Position numbers and translations under genes: made by a program
Part shown: positions 1 through 11,200 of the stretch, piece by piece
How the letters are laid out: each line of letters begins with the position of its first letter
How positions within the stretch are numbered: the first letter of the stretch is position 1
The notes under the pieces: model-generated
What the model was told of the DNA's origin: nothing
Databases searched by the model: none
The model's input: only the letters and a program-made list of their open reading frames with translations
Assembly (NCBI GenBank): GCA_949130485.1
Contig: OX422194.1
Coordinates: 2,892,641 to 2,956,640, forward strand
Direction of reading: 5' to 3'
From: Agelas oroides
Lineage: Eukaryota > Porifera > Demospongiae > Agelasida > Agelasidae
DNA: 64,000 nt

Positions 1-296
1 CTCTGACTATAGTGTGTACATAATACATATGGTCTGGACATGAAAATGTGTATATATAGGATGTGTTTTTACAAATACATTGTGGGCTTACTAATAATTG
101 TGATTGTGATACACACATGCTGCCAACAGTGCAAGAGGTCACCCTGACTTGCCTGGTTGCCTTCGTTATCTGGCACACCAGAAGGTTTTGAACACAAAAC
201 TATACCAACAGAGAGTCATGTACAGCAGTGCATGGTATCTGAAAGTCTATTATACACTTACTTTCGTGGTACATCTACACTGTGTACTGTACAAAC
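1..296. other. 3' flank or last intron of DGCR8, no exon resolved
   Basis: AT-rich sequence. Possible minus-strand acceptors exist near 200 and 225, but the peptides they open do not resemble the end of DGCR8. Nothing else recognised. Confidence 0.4.
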
Positions 297-1666
297 CTTC
301 AGTATGGTCTGTGCTCCTAGCTGCTGCCCCTCCTTCTTACTACTGCAGGTACCAGTAACAGTATGTTCCCCCAGTGAAAGCTTGTATTCCAGCTGCTGCT
401 TCTCATCAGCTTTTGGGCTCAGACAAAACTCTAGCTCTCCCTGCAGAAGGCCTTGATTCCTATAGAGATGGTTCATGTGCCAGTAAGTAATTAAGTGTTA
501 AGTGCATGCTTTCGCCATTGTCAAATCATGCATTACTGTCCTGAGAACTGCTGAAAACAAAATTACCATAGGCATGCAGGCAGCTTTATACTATGAGTAA
601 AGCCTTCATTATACGTACATACCACATGTATATACAGCTTGGGTACAACTATTGTATTACCCACACAATTAAATTCCCTAGCTCAACTTGCTATCATCAT
701 TCACATGAACTGGCTTTACAAGACGATACTCACTTTACAAGACGATACTCACTTAGCAAGTAACAAAAGCTGGTGATGGTCTTGGAATGAGGCTAGAATT
801 ACATATGTAAGTATGATAGGTGTATACACTGCGTGATAATGAAGGCGTCACATGACAGTTTACCTGTGGCAGCATTCTTTGAGTATCTGCCAAGGTAAAG
901 GTAGGCCAACCTGCTCCAACAACTGAGAGACCTGGCTGTCATCAATAGCAACAGAGGAGAAATACTAAATGGGAAGAGCAATCCACAAGGTAATTCATAG
1001 CCCATGAGAAAGAGCATGTTGCCTCTATTCTGGTGCCTAACAGAAGAAGTTGGGACCCTTTTCTCTTCCAAGTCAGAAACCACCCAATGCTGTTTTCATG
1101 TAAAAGTAACTGAAACTCATATCGTTTGCAATGCCTTGTGTGGCTTGCCTCTATAGAGATTGCAGCAGTTGCTGTGGCAGTGTATGTATTGTAAATAATG
1201 GAGCACATGCAGTAAGCTTTGTAAACCTGCATATTAGCTGCAAACTAGGTGATACAATAAACCTTAGCTGCAAATCAGGTGATATCAAGCTGCAATAAAC
1301 CTGTATGTGATTGTCTTGTTGGATCAAGTGTACAAACCTGCACCCGTGCCTCCGGTTCGCTATAGCTCAAACTTTAGCATGGTGAATTTTTGGACAAATG
1401 GGAACTCCATTGACATATTTAGTAAAAAAAATGTGTGGATGTAATATGAAACAATGAACAACAGTCTGTGCATGGAGGCAGATAAGGATTCATGACAAAT
1501 GGTGGAACCTTCAGTGCTTCCAACCCTCTCATTGACTGCCCAGAGACATGGATTTGGGTAAAATATCAGTGGACCTAGATGAATACCTTGAATTCCTCTT
1601 CAAAAGTAGTCTGGGTTAGTTGATCTTGGAAAACTCCTGGCAAAAACAAGTCAAGGGTTTCTTCAG
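297..1666 (-). CDS. DGCR8: DGCR8 exons 8-10: inter-domain segment and second dsRNA-binding domain
   Basis: Exon 8 (1666-1587) continues EETLDLFLPGVFQDQLTQTT; exon 9 (964-864) gives YFSSVAIDDSQVSQLLEQVG then LPLPWQILKECCHR; exon 10 (459-297) gives the strands and the final helix SSKKEGQQLGAQTILK. Human DGCR8 has YQILHECLKRN and CKNKRVGKQLASQKILQLL in the same places. The exon 10 donor is AAG/GTTTGT in phase 0. No convincing Drosha-binding tail exon was found in 1-290, so it may be short, diverged or outside the window. Confidence 0.87.
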
Positions 1667-4600
1667 CTGTAAGTGAATCAGTAAGGAAGAAACCAGTCTA
1701 AATAATACCAGGGAATTTATGTGATTTAGAAATTCAAGAACAGATGAAAAATGGATGCTACCAAGGTTTCTAAATCACATAGATCCCATATTGGATGAGG
1801 CACCTATTGTGAATCACGATGCAACATTACATAATAAATACTAGGCTTAGCCTGTGATCATTCTTACAAGCAAGGTACATTAATGGTAGCCTTGAATGCA
1901 CCAAAAACTCCTCCTTGCTATTTGCAACTGAATCTTTTACGCATGCTTCACATAAAATTTAGGCATTCAAATATTATCATAGCCCATCCATTTTAATGCA
2001 AATGTACAATTTAAAACTCCATTGTTTCCCTATTTACAGTAATGTATTCTCCAACTAACCTGCAGCATGCTTGGCCTGTTTCTTGGTTGTGGCCTGCCCA
2101 GAGCCATACACAATACCTCCAATGCTAAGTGTGCACAGGTAAGGAAGCTGCGTACTGCCTACAGTAGTAACATCAAAAATCCATAAACTACCCATGTACC
2201 AGGTTAGCACTATCTCCAAGAATTAGGTAAGATACTGAGATGTATTTATTGCAGAGCCAGCTTGAGAATTAAACTGCATCTATCCTCTGCTCCAATGCCA
2301 GAGCTCCAGTGGCTCAGTTGGTATTAGCATCTGACCAGCATTCAGAAGACTCAGGTTTGAATCCTGGCTGGCTCTAAATGACTTTCTTCACTCCAATCTT
2401 ATCTTCAGCCTTGATTATTAGCAAAAATAATTATACGTACGACTATTAAAACAGAAACGCTCCCATTTGAAATTGCTATCTTCATATCTCAAAAGTATGT
2501 CTGGTTAGCATATTTGATATTCCAGATTCATAATTGCTAATCAGAGAATTTTTGAAGTAGCCATCATATTTTGTAGTAACACAGAAAGTGATGAAAGCAC
2601 AGACAACTTTGCAAGCTAAAGGCATTTGTTGCTTACGTACGCACTTGTCTCCTCCACTTTAAACTCTGGGTTAGCCCTCAGGTATTGGTGACAGAACTCA
2701 TAGAGAAGGCTTATGGCAGGTTTGTTGGACATGTTCACTGACCACACTGCATGTGAATAAATCACAGATCGTCAAAACAAGAATCAGTTTGGCCCACGTC
2801 TACAGTAAAATTATAATATGACTCGAAGATTTTGTAACAGAATATGATGCCACCATACTAGTACATGAGATGGTAGGTCTAATGTTTGATGCAAATCCAC
2901 TCAAAAATCCTAGGATTCAAACTGAAGACATGAAATACTATGTTAGAGGTCTCTCTCCAGCATCACTCACGCAGCTATAGTTACTTGATAACTCCTAGAA
3001 TGTCTCTATAATGGTACATTAAGGTGACTCACATAGCATGATATGCATTACTATGTATGCATGACTTTGTATGCAGCAAATGTTTTTGTTGGGTCCATAT
3101 GTACCTGCGGGCTGTTTCTTCCCCTCCGTCTGTACTCCATGCTGCAAGTACTGTGTGGGGATCTTCACATGGACAACCTTGGAGAGGTCTTCTGGCTGCA
3201 TGTCAAGTGGAAAAAGTCCATGTAAACGCCAGGTAGGCAGGGCAAAAATGCTTAACACAGAATGAAGAAGTAATATTTGTACCACAAGGGATTTGGGCTG
3301 CTGTTTCTTTGGTTTGCTTTTCTTTCCTTTTCCTAGTATGGACCTGCAAGGCAATAACATAATCACATTCATATCACCATCCATATCAGCTAGTGAGCTA
3401 GGATAGTAGTCTTCCCTACCGACTCTACATATACACATCCATCGGGAACTAATCTGCCACATGTATGTACATTACCAATCGTACCTAGTTCAAGCCACAG
3501 CACACACTCAATACCTTGCAGGTGGGTTTCTTTCTTCAGCTATCTCTGCCAGGTTGTCAGCGCTCCATCTCATGGAGAGATACTCCTTTAGCCATAGAGG
3601 TTCTGGAGATAACAGCAGAAAGCATGCAGAAATTTCTTTTATATATAAAAGCTTGGAAATAAAGAATTGTTTGATGTTACAAGGGAAGGAAATTCAGCAG
3701 CCAGGAGTCACCGGGAAATCACACCCAGGGTCCGTGACTTGTCCACAAGCCACCAGTGCTCCACCACTGAGCTACAACAAACAGGAAAACCACTAGCCCT
3801 CACAGTCCTCTAACCTCTAACAGAACACATATAACTGAGTGGCTACCAGTTGTGTAACTAAAGCATTCAATACCACCTGTGCATGCAGTATGTGTAGAAG
3901 ATGAAGGCTGGTGGCTGTCCTGTGGTCATAACTCGGTGGTAGAGGGCTGGCGGCTTAAGCCAGGAGCTCTGGGGTTTGTTTCCTGGTGACTGCTGGCTTT
4001 TCACTTGCCTCTATTCTGCCTCATATAACAAGTATAGATATATAACTTGTCCACCATGATGCTACCTTGTATGCAGACAGGGTAGCATCACACGACAGTG
4101 TCAAACAAAAGAAGCAACAAGACAGTGCAACAGCTTGAGTTGAATCATACCAAGCTTTATGAGCAGTCCTTTTCGGTTTCCAGCCTGCTGATGCCAGTTC
4201 TCTGCCAGCTGATTTCTCTCCTTACAAAACAGCCACTTTTCCAGGCAAGGAATTCCTTGCACTGGCACTCTATGCTTCTGTATGAGGGGATGATATGAAA
4301 CAATGACTACTGCCTTGGTGGTATTATTGCACTATCAGAATGTAATGAGGATGATTGCCGTACTGAAACTTGAACTAACTATACATGTATATGCATGGCT
4401 CCATATGGCTCCTTGCCTTGATAGTCCCTGAGTTGACCTGGTAGGGTCTTGCCCATGTACAGACCCGAGTTGGCTTGTGCAGATAGACCACTCCCCCACT
4501 GGAATGCACCACAGCCACCCAGTCAGGAGGAAGAGGTGAAGGCTCATAAGCATGGGTGGCTGCACAAAGTAAAACACCAGTATACAGATCACATGCAGGT

Positions 4601-5897
4601 ATTGCATATTAGGTACATAGTTGTTGTACCTGCATGAATTTGGTTCGTCCACTAGCATTCACTGGTCATAAGTCTCATTACCATACACACTCTTAAGTGT
4701 GAAGTTTATTCTCTTACTAAAGATATTTCTTTACGCTCAACTTTATTGGATTCAGAAACATCTTAGTGTGATGGACACATAACTGTGGTATGTGTTAAAT
4801 TATCATCTTTTCTGCTGAACAGCACCTATCCAAGCCACACCCATTAAAACTCACTCGGTGTATGCTGCTACGATATGGACTGGGATTTTACATATAGAGG
4901 AACTAGCCATGTTCTCTATATGTATATAATCAGTTCTAAGCACATGTAACTAATGTGACTACCGTATTTATTCGAATAAAATGCATGCAAATTGAATAAT
5001 TTGAGTGGGCACGTGTTAAGTTAGATCACCCATAAATTCGAATTTCTTGCTTTAGATTAGATCATGCGTTGCAATGGATTCAAACCTGAAAGAAATGCAA
5101 AGTGTTCCTGGTCTTCAGTTCTCCAGAAGTGAGGTTCTTGATAGCTTCAGCAACAAAAAGGCTTACAAAACACCAAAGTAGAACAGTTATGGATAGCTCT
5201 TTTTCCTGGAAATTGTTCTTGACGGGGGGGCCCTTCCTTGTCACAAAATAAACTGCCTAGGACAACTGAGAGGCTAAATTGGATCAACCCAAAATTAATT
5301 AGTGGCGGCTTGCGCTAAGTTGGATCCACCCATAAATTCCCAGAATTGAATTTCTTGCGCTAGATTGGATCATGTGTTTTATTTGAATAAATACGGTATG
5401 TTGATCTGTATTGGTAACTCACTTTTACCCTTGGTAGACATACGTACATGGATACCTACAGATTAACCACCCTGAGATATCGTGTATCACTTTTGCAGTG
5501 AATACTGTACAACACACTCACTCAGTCCCAGCCTTTCCAAGACTGTTGGTTGCTGTGTCTCCACAGCCTGGGGGCTAGTCTCTTGTGCTTCCCCCTCAGC
5601 AGTAGTGTGCTCCTTCTCCAGACACATTAACTTCTGTGGCGGAGGCTGTGCATCTTCTTCAGGTGAGGAGAGATCTTCTGTCTTTGTCCAGAGTTCATCA
5701 CCTGACAGTGTACACAGCTCATCAGTGAACGAGTCCTCACTAATCACATACCCCAGGTCATGTGAACTGCTTGGAACACTGTCTTGAAAGAGACTAAGTA
5801 TCTCACTCATCGTATCTGAATGTTCCTGCTCAGTGTCTAATGAACTACCACCAGCAGATTGTAAAGTATCAGTGAACGTCAGCCCTTCGTCCGCCAT
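297..5897 (-). CDS. DGCR8: DGCR8/Pasha homologue, Microprocessor subunit (spliced gene, 3' end beyond exon 10 not resolved)
   Basis: DGCR8 binds primary microRNA hairpins and holds Drosha on them in the nucleus. Coding segments, in transcript order on the minus strand: 5897-5522, 4559-4417, 4277-4151, 3602-3515, 3343-3283, 3195-3105, 2746-2637, 2147-2060, 1666-1587, 964-864, 459-297. All junction phases agree and the sum is 1428 bp, exactly 476 codons. The order of domains is that of the family: acidic N-terminus, WW-like segment ending in TWARPY, the IPCL cysteine motif, first dsRBD with YGSGQATTKKQAKHAA, then YFSSVAIDDSQV leading into a second dsRBD ending GQQLGAQTILK. The human protein has the same blocks (RPYFLGTGS, SIPCL, VTYGSGTASSKK, YFNHISIEDSRV). 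The C-terminal tail that contacts Drosha is not identified; it should lie below position 297. Identification is by recalled family similarity plus phase consistency; no alignment was run. Confidence 0.9.
2060..3602 (-). CDS. DGCR8: DGCR8 exons 4-7: linker and first dsRNA-binding domain
   Basis: Exon 4 is 3602-3515. Exon 5 lies within 3343-3105 and may be split by an 87-bp in-frame intron (3282-3196, GTACAA donor, ATGCAG acceptor); reading through adds 29 hydrophobic residues that the family lacks, so splicing is preferred. Exon 6 (2746-2637) gives SNKPAISLLYEFCHQYLRAN, the alpha-1 helix of dsRBD1. Exon 7 (2147-2060) gives the beta-3 strand and basic helix, YGSGQATTKKQAKHAA, where the Lys pair should contact RNA. 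All phases agree (2, 0, 1, 0, 1). Confidence 0.85.
2300..2375 (+). repeat. tRNA-like sequence (tRNA pseudogene or SINE head)
   Basis: Lies in DGCR8 intron 7, antisense to the gene. It has an A-box-like TGGCTCAGTTGG, a perfect 5-bp anticodon stem TCTGA/TCAGA around a loop reading AGC at the anticodon place, and a T-arm CAGG-TTTGAAT-CCTG with a B box. The acceptor stem has two mismatches and base 33 is C instead of U, so it looks like a tRNA-derived SINE or pseudogene, not a working tRNA. Confidence 0.55.
3698..3780 (-). repeat. tRNA-derived SINE-like sequence
   Basis: The reverse complement starts TAGCTCAGTGGTGGAGCA (A box) and ends near TTTCCCGGTGACTCCTGG. It is related, in opposite orientation, to the copy at 3921-3998. 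Both lie in DGCR8 intron 3. Confidence 0.5.
3921..3998 (+). repeat. tRNA-derived SINE-like sequence
   Basis: Contains AACTCGGTGGTAGAGG (A box) and GGGGTTTGTTTCCTGG (B-box-like), sharing its 3' part with the inverted copy at 3698-3780. The pair could form a hairpin in the DGCR8 pre-mRNA. Confidence 0.5.
4151..4559 (-). CDS. DGCR8: DGCR8 exons 2-3: WW-like and heme-binding/dimerisation region
   Basis: Exon 2 (4559-4417) encodes LPPDWVAVVHSSGGVVYLH followed by KPTRVCTWARPYQVNSGTIK, the WW-type block of DGCR8. Exon 3 (4277-4151) opens KHRVPVQGIPCLEKW. In human DGCR8 the cysteine of the IPCL motif (Cys352) is the heme ligand, and the WW motif makes the dimer; both are kept here. The exon 2 donor is AAG/GCAAGG, a GC rather than GT donor. 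An earlier GT at 4437 would cut off the conserved piece after RPYQ. Exon 3 ends CTTG/GTATGA in phase 1 and joins exon 4 to give KLEPLWLKEYLSMRW, matching the LEEFRSYLEKRF block of human DGCR8. Confidence 0.88.
4960..5398. mobile_element. MITE with TACCGTATTTATT ends, in DGCR8 intron 1
   Basis: Left end TACCGTATTTATTCGAATAA and right end the near-perfect reverse complement (TTTGAATAAATACGGTA), 439 bp apart. The inside holds two imperfect copies of a motif containing TTAGATCACCCATAAATTC, also inverted in part. No ORF. A short non-autonomous DNA transposon; superfamily not determined. Confidence 0.7.
5522..5897 (-). CDS. DGCR8: DGCR8 exon 1: acidic N-terminal region
   Basis: First coding exon, ATG at 5897 (MADEGLTFTDTLQSAGG...), 125 codons plus one base before a good GTGAGT donor at 5521. 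It is rich in Ser, Glu and Asp and predicted disordered, as in the N-terminal third of animal DGCR8, which is poorly conserved. It is much shorter than the human N-terminal region, so upstream coding exons cannot be excluded. The split Thr codon joins this exon to the WW exon in frame. Confidence 0.7.
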
Positions 5898-6624
5898 GAT
5901 AGCTTCACACTGTGTGTATAATGTAAGGATGAGGGTGCATGTGTGAACGAGGAAGATGAAACTGTGTACATTACTGCTAACATGACAATCTGCCTACTTA
6001 CATCATCACTAACCTCTCCACACAAAGCATCAGAATGACACATTTTGCCAAGCCAATAAGTCTTATATGCTAACTGCACAGCTATACATAGTAAGCTGTA
6101 GACTAGTAGTTTTACAGATATGCAAGGACGGCTTGATTCTGAGATGATTGTTAGTGCTGGTCTATGTAGGTGGTTTGGAGGGATATCCAGAGCATCGGGT
6201 CACAGTATGAGTTGCTGAATGGACTAACAGGTCACACGTACATGGAGTTGATCGTCACCAACTAGGACATTATACTTGAGAAAGGCCAGTGGTAGCTGTT
6301 GAACAAGCCATGGTGTATATACTGTACTACACTATCTGTGGATGGATGAGCCACACAATGAAGAACTTGAACACTTCAGTGTGGTGTATAGCATACCAAT
6401 CAGAGCCACCAACAGCAGAGAACTGCATGGAACTGTAGCTAGCTACTACTACTGATTAGTAGCCATGCCAGTGAAAAGTATCTCTAGACCAGTCATCTTG
6501 TAGACCAGACCCACTTCACAACTGGAGGATATAGGATTTGGTGATTTGTATCAAGAGTTCATAACAGTTATGTACCATCACTGTGCTAGTGAAATGTGTT
6601 CACCATGGGATGTCATGGTCATAG

Positions 6625-6811
6625 TACAGTGCATCTTCACTTATCCGAACCCATTTGCACAGAAGGGTGTTTGGATAACTGAAATGTTCGGATAGGTGAA
6701 CAATACTATTTGTACACAAAGTGGATTACTTTCCATTTAATGCATAGCAAAATATCTATTAGTTGGGGGGTTCGGATAAGTGAAGATTCAGATAAGCGAG
6801 GATGCACTGTA
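6625..6811. mobile_element. Small MITE with TA-CAGTGCATC ends (Tc1/mariner or pogo type)
   Basis: TACAGTGCATCTTCACTTAT at the left and GATAAGCGAGGATGCACTGTA at the right, 187 bp apart, with TA at both outer ends as expected for a Tc1/mariner/pogo target duplication. Each end also carries a second inverted motif (TTATCCGAAC / GTTCGGATAA). Non-coding. Confidence 0.75.
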
Positions 6812-7245
6812 CATATGACAGAATAATACAGTCTGATTGAAGCATGCTTTTATCCAGTGTTGATAATGTCACACTGTATGACAGAATACTGTAATCTGAC
6901 TGGGTCATGCTGTCCAGTGTGCAAGGACAGCAACTGCAATGCCATACGAATACTCTGAGAAAATCACAAACTGGGCACATATACAGTAAAGTTACGGGTG
7001 GGCATGTGTAAAGCCGGACTGCCGGATCACCCGATCACCCTTATGTTGTTATCTTCTCAACATGAAATGTAGCAGCTGTAATTATCCGTCTGGATGCTAT
7101 CTGCTATACCCCTACGTACGTCACCATCTACTGAACAGTGTGTCCGACTCCAGACACAATTAAAAAAAGCAATATTGGTCTAGGGCACACACTATCTGTG
7201 GATGGACAAGCCACACAATGAAGAACTTGGAAGACTTCAGTGTGG

Positions 7246-7349
7246 AAACTGGGAGTGACACTATCACCAAAGCTCTAACAAACTGGGAGTGACACTATTA
7301 CCAAAGCTCTAACAAACTGGGAGTGACACTATCACCAAAGCTCTAACTA
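7246..7349. repeat. 34-bp tandem repeat, three copies
   Basis: Unit contains GGGAGTGACACTATCACCAA, repeated three times with one or two changes. No coding role seen. Confidence 0.8.
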
Positions 7350-8195
7350 AGTCGCCTCTCCAATGAAGGCGCCCCCTTGAGCTGAAAATACTTTAGTCCA
7401 CTCCAAACAGGGCACCCTTTGGGCTCACATTTATTTTTTAGGGGGTGCCTTCCAGTTAGATCCGTTTTTGCACTTTTGCGTACTTGCCCAAGTGGCAGCA
7501 ATCACAGTGTCTTTCCGCTACACTTACCAACACTTCTGCACGTTGCGGCTGGGACTCAGTGTCCAAACAACTGGGAGGGCATTGAAAGGAGCAACAAAAA
7601 CTCGGGCAAAAAAATGCTGTGTTAGCGCTGCTCTGATTAGAAGGCACCAGGCTCTCTAAACAAAGCGCCCCCAAGGGTCCGAAGTAATTTTTTTTGCTCC
7701 AAACAAAGCGCCTTTGCAAATCGTAATTATTTTTTAGCTGCACCTTAATTAGAGCTTTTACGGTAACCCACAAAGTAACCCTAACCCTACCTAACCCAAA
7801 GGTACACATAACCTCTTAGTCTCATGCCCAGACCCTGTTTGCCCAGACCCCAAACAGGGTGTGGGCACGAGACTAATAACCTCTGAGAGGAACAACTTTG
7901 CATTAAATGTCTGTACAGAGAGTGTGAGAGTGCCAGTGTAAATAATGCTACTACCTCAATCTCTCCAGATAGAGATTCCATCGTGAAAATCTATGACGTA
8001 GAGCTCCGCCGACCACCGACACCAGAGTATCCCAACTTCTGGACTGACAAAAGTCTGTTTATGTCTGTACACTATAAACTAAATCCGTTTTACGTTTGTT
8101 TACTATTAGTAAACTTGTTATGGAAAATTCTAATCGAAGCGCAGCGGTCAGCACGTGGTCTAAATTCCACGTGTTTGGCAGTAAAACTCGAGAAA

Positions 8196-8283
8196 ATGAG
8201 TGACTGGGAAGATGACACGACTTGCGACTCCTTTCAGATGAGTGCAGGAGCAGCCTTTGTTCCAGACTACGGCAAGAAAAAAG
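8196..8283 (+). CDS. DDX43: Putative first exon of the DDX43-like gene
   Basis: ATG at 8196 opens MSDWEDDTTCDSFQMSAGAA and ends KKK with one base before a strong GTGAGT donor. MSDW(E/D)-type acidic starts are common in DEAD-box RNA helicases with RGG-rich N-termini. Ending in phase 1 it fits the exon at 37447, giving a Asp codon. It could instead be the start of a separate gene whose later exons I missed. Confidence 0.55.
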
Positions 8284-11200
8284 GTGAGTAATAAAACGGT
8301 TAACTGCTATAGCAGACTGTTTATTTTTGAACAGTAACCCCCAGGGTCCTACATGTCCTATTCTGTGCGTTTAGGGTAGTCTCAAACTCATGCTGGAGAG
8401 TCTAGTATGTTGCCTATGTCAATTTTTCAGCTTCCACCACGAATAGGTGAATGGTAAGTATGCACTAAGTTAAATCACCAACAGTTGCAAACGTTTGATT
8501 GTGAACTGGATGTACATTGTGTATTCCCTGTCCTGTAATCAAGTTTCTGGTCTAAGATGATTTTATAGGTTCTGTCTTGCAAAGATTATATCTTAAAACT
8601 TACTGTAACAATTACTGTGAAACTTTTGTATCATGTTCTATAACCTCTTCCAAGCAGAACGATACCAAAAGGGGTACTTGGTTGTACCCAAAGCTGCTAC
8701 AGCACTTTTTCAGTGTCATTGTCCAAATCAGATTGCTATCGACGGTCTGTACTTTTACAGTTTACAACAACCATGTAACAGTGTCTACTTTGGTATACAT
8801 GTACAATACACATGTAGTTGATGTTCAAGCATGCAAAGATTGGCACTGCAATAGCTGCACAATACAGCTGTACAGCTTGATAATTGTGTGGTACGTGGAG
8901 CTTAGTGAAAAACAGACTGTTTCTCAAAAAAGTGAGAGGTTTGAAAAAGCCTTAGTCAGATTACCAATTGTCCCTCTGCATTGTGGTTCGTCCCTCCCGG
9001 TTGTTTGCGAAAGTGGAATTTGGCTGGAAAATTCGCGAACTTTGACCAGGTGTGAACGACTGCTCCTTAGAGATCTCTCATTGCTTCTCGCTGTGCAAGT
9101 TTGTGTTGTGCCTCTCGACTCATCTTCCATGTTTTGCGGATGTAGCCTAACACACGCAGCCACTGCAAGTTGTTCCATTTGGACCTCTGACCATGCCCAT
9201 TTCCGTTGCTGAAGATCCACTCCTTTTCTTCGTACCACCTCTTCTGGAGGATCCAACATCTTCTGAGGCCGAAATTTCATCTGACTCAATCTCCTGTCCT
9301 GCTCGCTTTCTCTTTCCATCGACTCCATGACACCACAAGGTAACAACGGCAACAATTGTCCTACTAAAGAGTTCAAGTTGCTCGGGATCTCGTAGCTGGT
9401 ACATAATTATACTTTTACATTATTGTCCTCATCAACTGAGTAACAATCTGCTGGACGATCTATCTCAGAATTACCCGAATTACGTAATTTCCACATAGCT
9501 AAGAATATAAGACTCGTGTTTTGCACAAATAACTGCCAAGTATCTTGAAGATCTTTCTGATTTTGATTTTTTTTTTGGGGGGGATTCTTAGGAAATTCCA
9601 GAAGACGATAGACTATTTCCCCCAATTGAACACTTACTTCCACTTTTAGTGCTTCAGGAGTTGTTATCATTCTCGGAGAAATGTCTCGTAGAATGTGCTG
9701 ATGGTAGTCCTTCTTGTATTTGGGGGACAGAACTTTCACAAGAACGTTATAGATGCACTCTGTGTGGCTACTTGAGGTACACTGTGGCTTTGTAGTGCCA
9801 GTGGGTTCAGCGGATATGGGATTAGAGTGGTGTGACTCTAAGATCCATTGCTGCTCTTCTACGGCGCTCACAACTCTCACTTGGCACCCTTCCTCTTCAT
9901 GTAAAAACACTTCTCCCTTGTCAACTGCGAGGGTTGAAACTTTTTCTCATCGCTCTCTTTTTCTCTATTGACAACTCTAGCGGATAGCTGTGGCGTACTG
10001 CATAATCAATGGCTAGCTCCAAAATCTAGTCAATCCAAAATGCTGCACACTGCTTTCGTCATCTGAATTCATCTTGAGGAATATTATGACACCTAGCACT
10101 CCAGCAAGCCATTTTGTTGACACATACGTAAGGCTGTTCCTGGTGCATGCAATCTTTCTGCCAACAGAGAAGCGCAAATTTCGCAAGGAAGGGTGGGAAC
10201 CCATATTTCAAGGGGGACAATTTATTTCACGTTACCTTTTTCAAATATTTGTCCGGGAGTCCGAATATTACGTACAGGTCCAAGCCTTGTACTGGAGTAA
10301 CTAGAATATACTATGCACTTGTTTATGTCTATGACTCATCATAAACTTAATAAAAAAGCAATACACAAAATATGAGCTGTCCAGGACCAGACGGCTACTA
10401 TTTTTTCACTGTTCATTTTTGTGTGCCTACTATTCAAGGGTACCTACTAATCGAGAGCAGCATCTTCTCCTTTGGAAAGCCCACCGAAATCAATGACAGC
10501 TGACCATCATCAGGCCCACCAACAGGGCGGGGGAGCAAGGGATACTTCCCCGGGGCCCCCAAACTTTTTCCAGAAAAGGGGCCCCATGAGGCTTATAAAA
10601 AGTTATTTTTTACCTTTCTGGGCTGCATCTTCATTTTGTTTCGCTTTCTGGCACCAGACATATATTGCCATTACATTGTCTGGACTCAATCAGTTAACGC
10701 TTGGGTAGAACAATCAGTATTGACACGTGTAAACACCTGGTACATTTCACTAATCAACAGTTAATTAATTGCCACGTCCAGGGCCCATCTGCTCTGTCAG
10801 CAGCCCTGACCATCATTGGTGCATTTGCCATGCATGCTACCTACGTCTACTATTTAAGGGTGCTATTTATTGCTTCTAATTGTGCAGCTGTTATTAGGGC
10901 TGAAACACATAATAATACATGTATGGGCTAAGCTAAAATCCGCATCTGCATTGCAAAAAGTCCCCAAGCACCTCCCCATCTTTTGCAATGGTTGGAGAGG
11001 AGCCTGGGAACGAGGCTACTTAAGCTATATGTAGGTTGTGGAAATTTCATATTCATTGTCAGTTTGAAATTTTGCACATGCGCAGATCAGATGTCAAAGT
11101 TTCCATAAAGTGCGTGAATTAAAAGTGTAGTGCAGTCATGCCTATTCCCTACCATATCGACCTCAGATGGAGGATTGTGTGGACTTACTTGACACAAAAT

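Larger units (their letters stand above)
5898..8195. promoter_or_regulatory. Head-to-head intergenic region between DGCR8 and the DDX43-like gene
   Basis: About 2.3 kb between two divergent start codons. It must hold both promoters if the gene starts are right, but no clear TATA box or CpG-rich core was seen. It also holds a MITE (6625-6811), a 34-bp tandem repeat (7246-7349), a direct repeat of about 60 bp (6324-6383 and 7188-7246, sharing ACTATCTGTGGATGGA), and a short run of CCCTAA-type repeats near 7780. Confidence 0.45.

Noticed and set aside
2300-2375. A functional tRNA-Ala(AGC) gene
   Set aside because: Two acceptor-stem mismatches and C at position 33; more likely a tRNA-derived SINE or pseudogene.
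3019-3462. A 147-codon gene on the minus strand
   Set aside because: It is DGCR8 exon 5 read through its flanking introns.
4437-4440. GT donor for DGCR8 exon 2 at 4437
   Set aside because: Would remove the conserved VNSGTIK segment; the GC donor downstream fits family and phase better.
5482-5787. Plus-strand ORF at 5482
   Set aside because: Antisense shadow of DGCR8 exon 1.
7770-7800. Telomeric repeat
   Set aside because: Only two or three irregular CCCTAA units inside unique sequence.
8577-9212. 211-codon plus-strand ORF
   Set aside because: No motif, no plausible exon borders; overlaps decayed minus-strand frames of a likely transposon.
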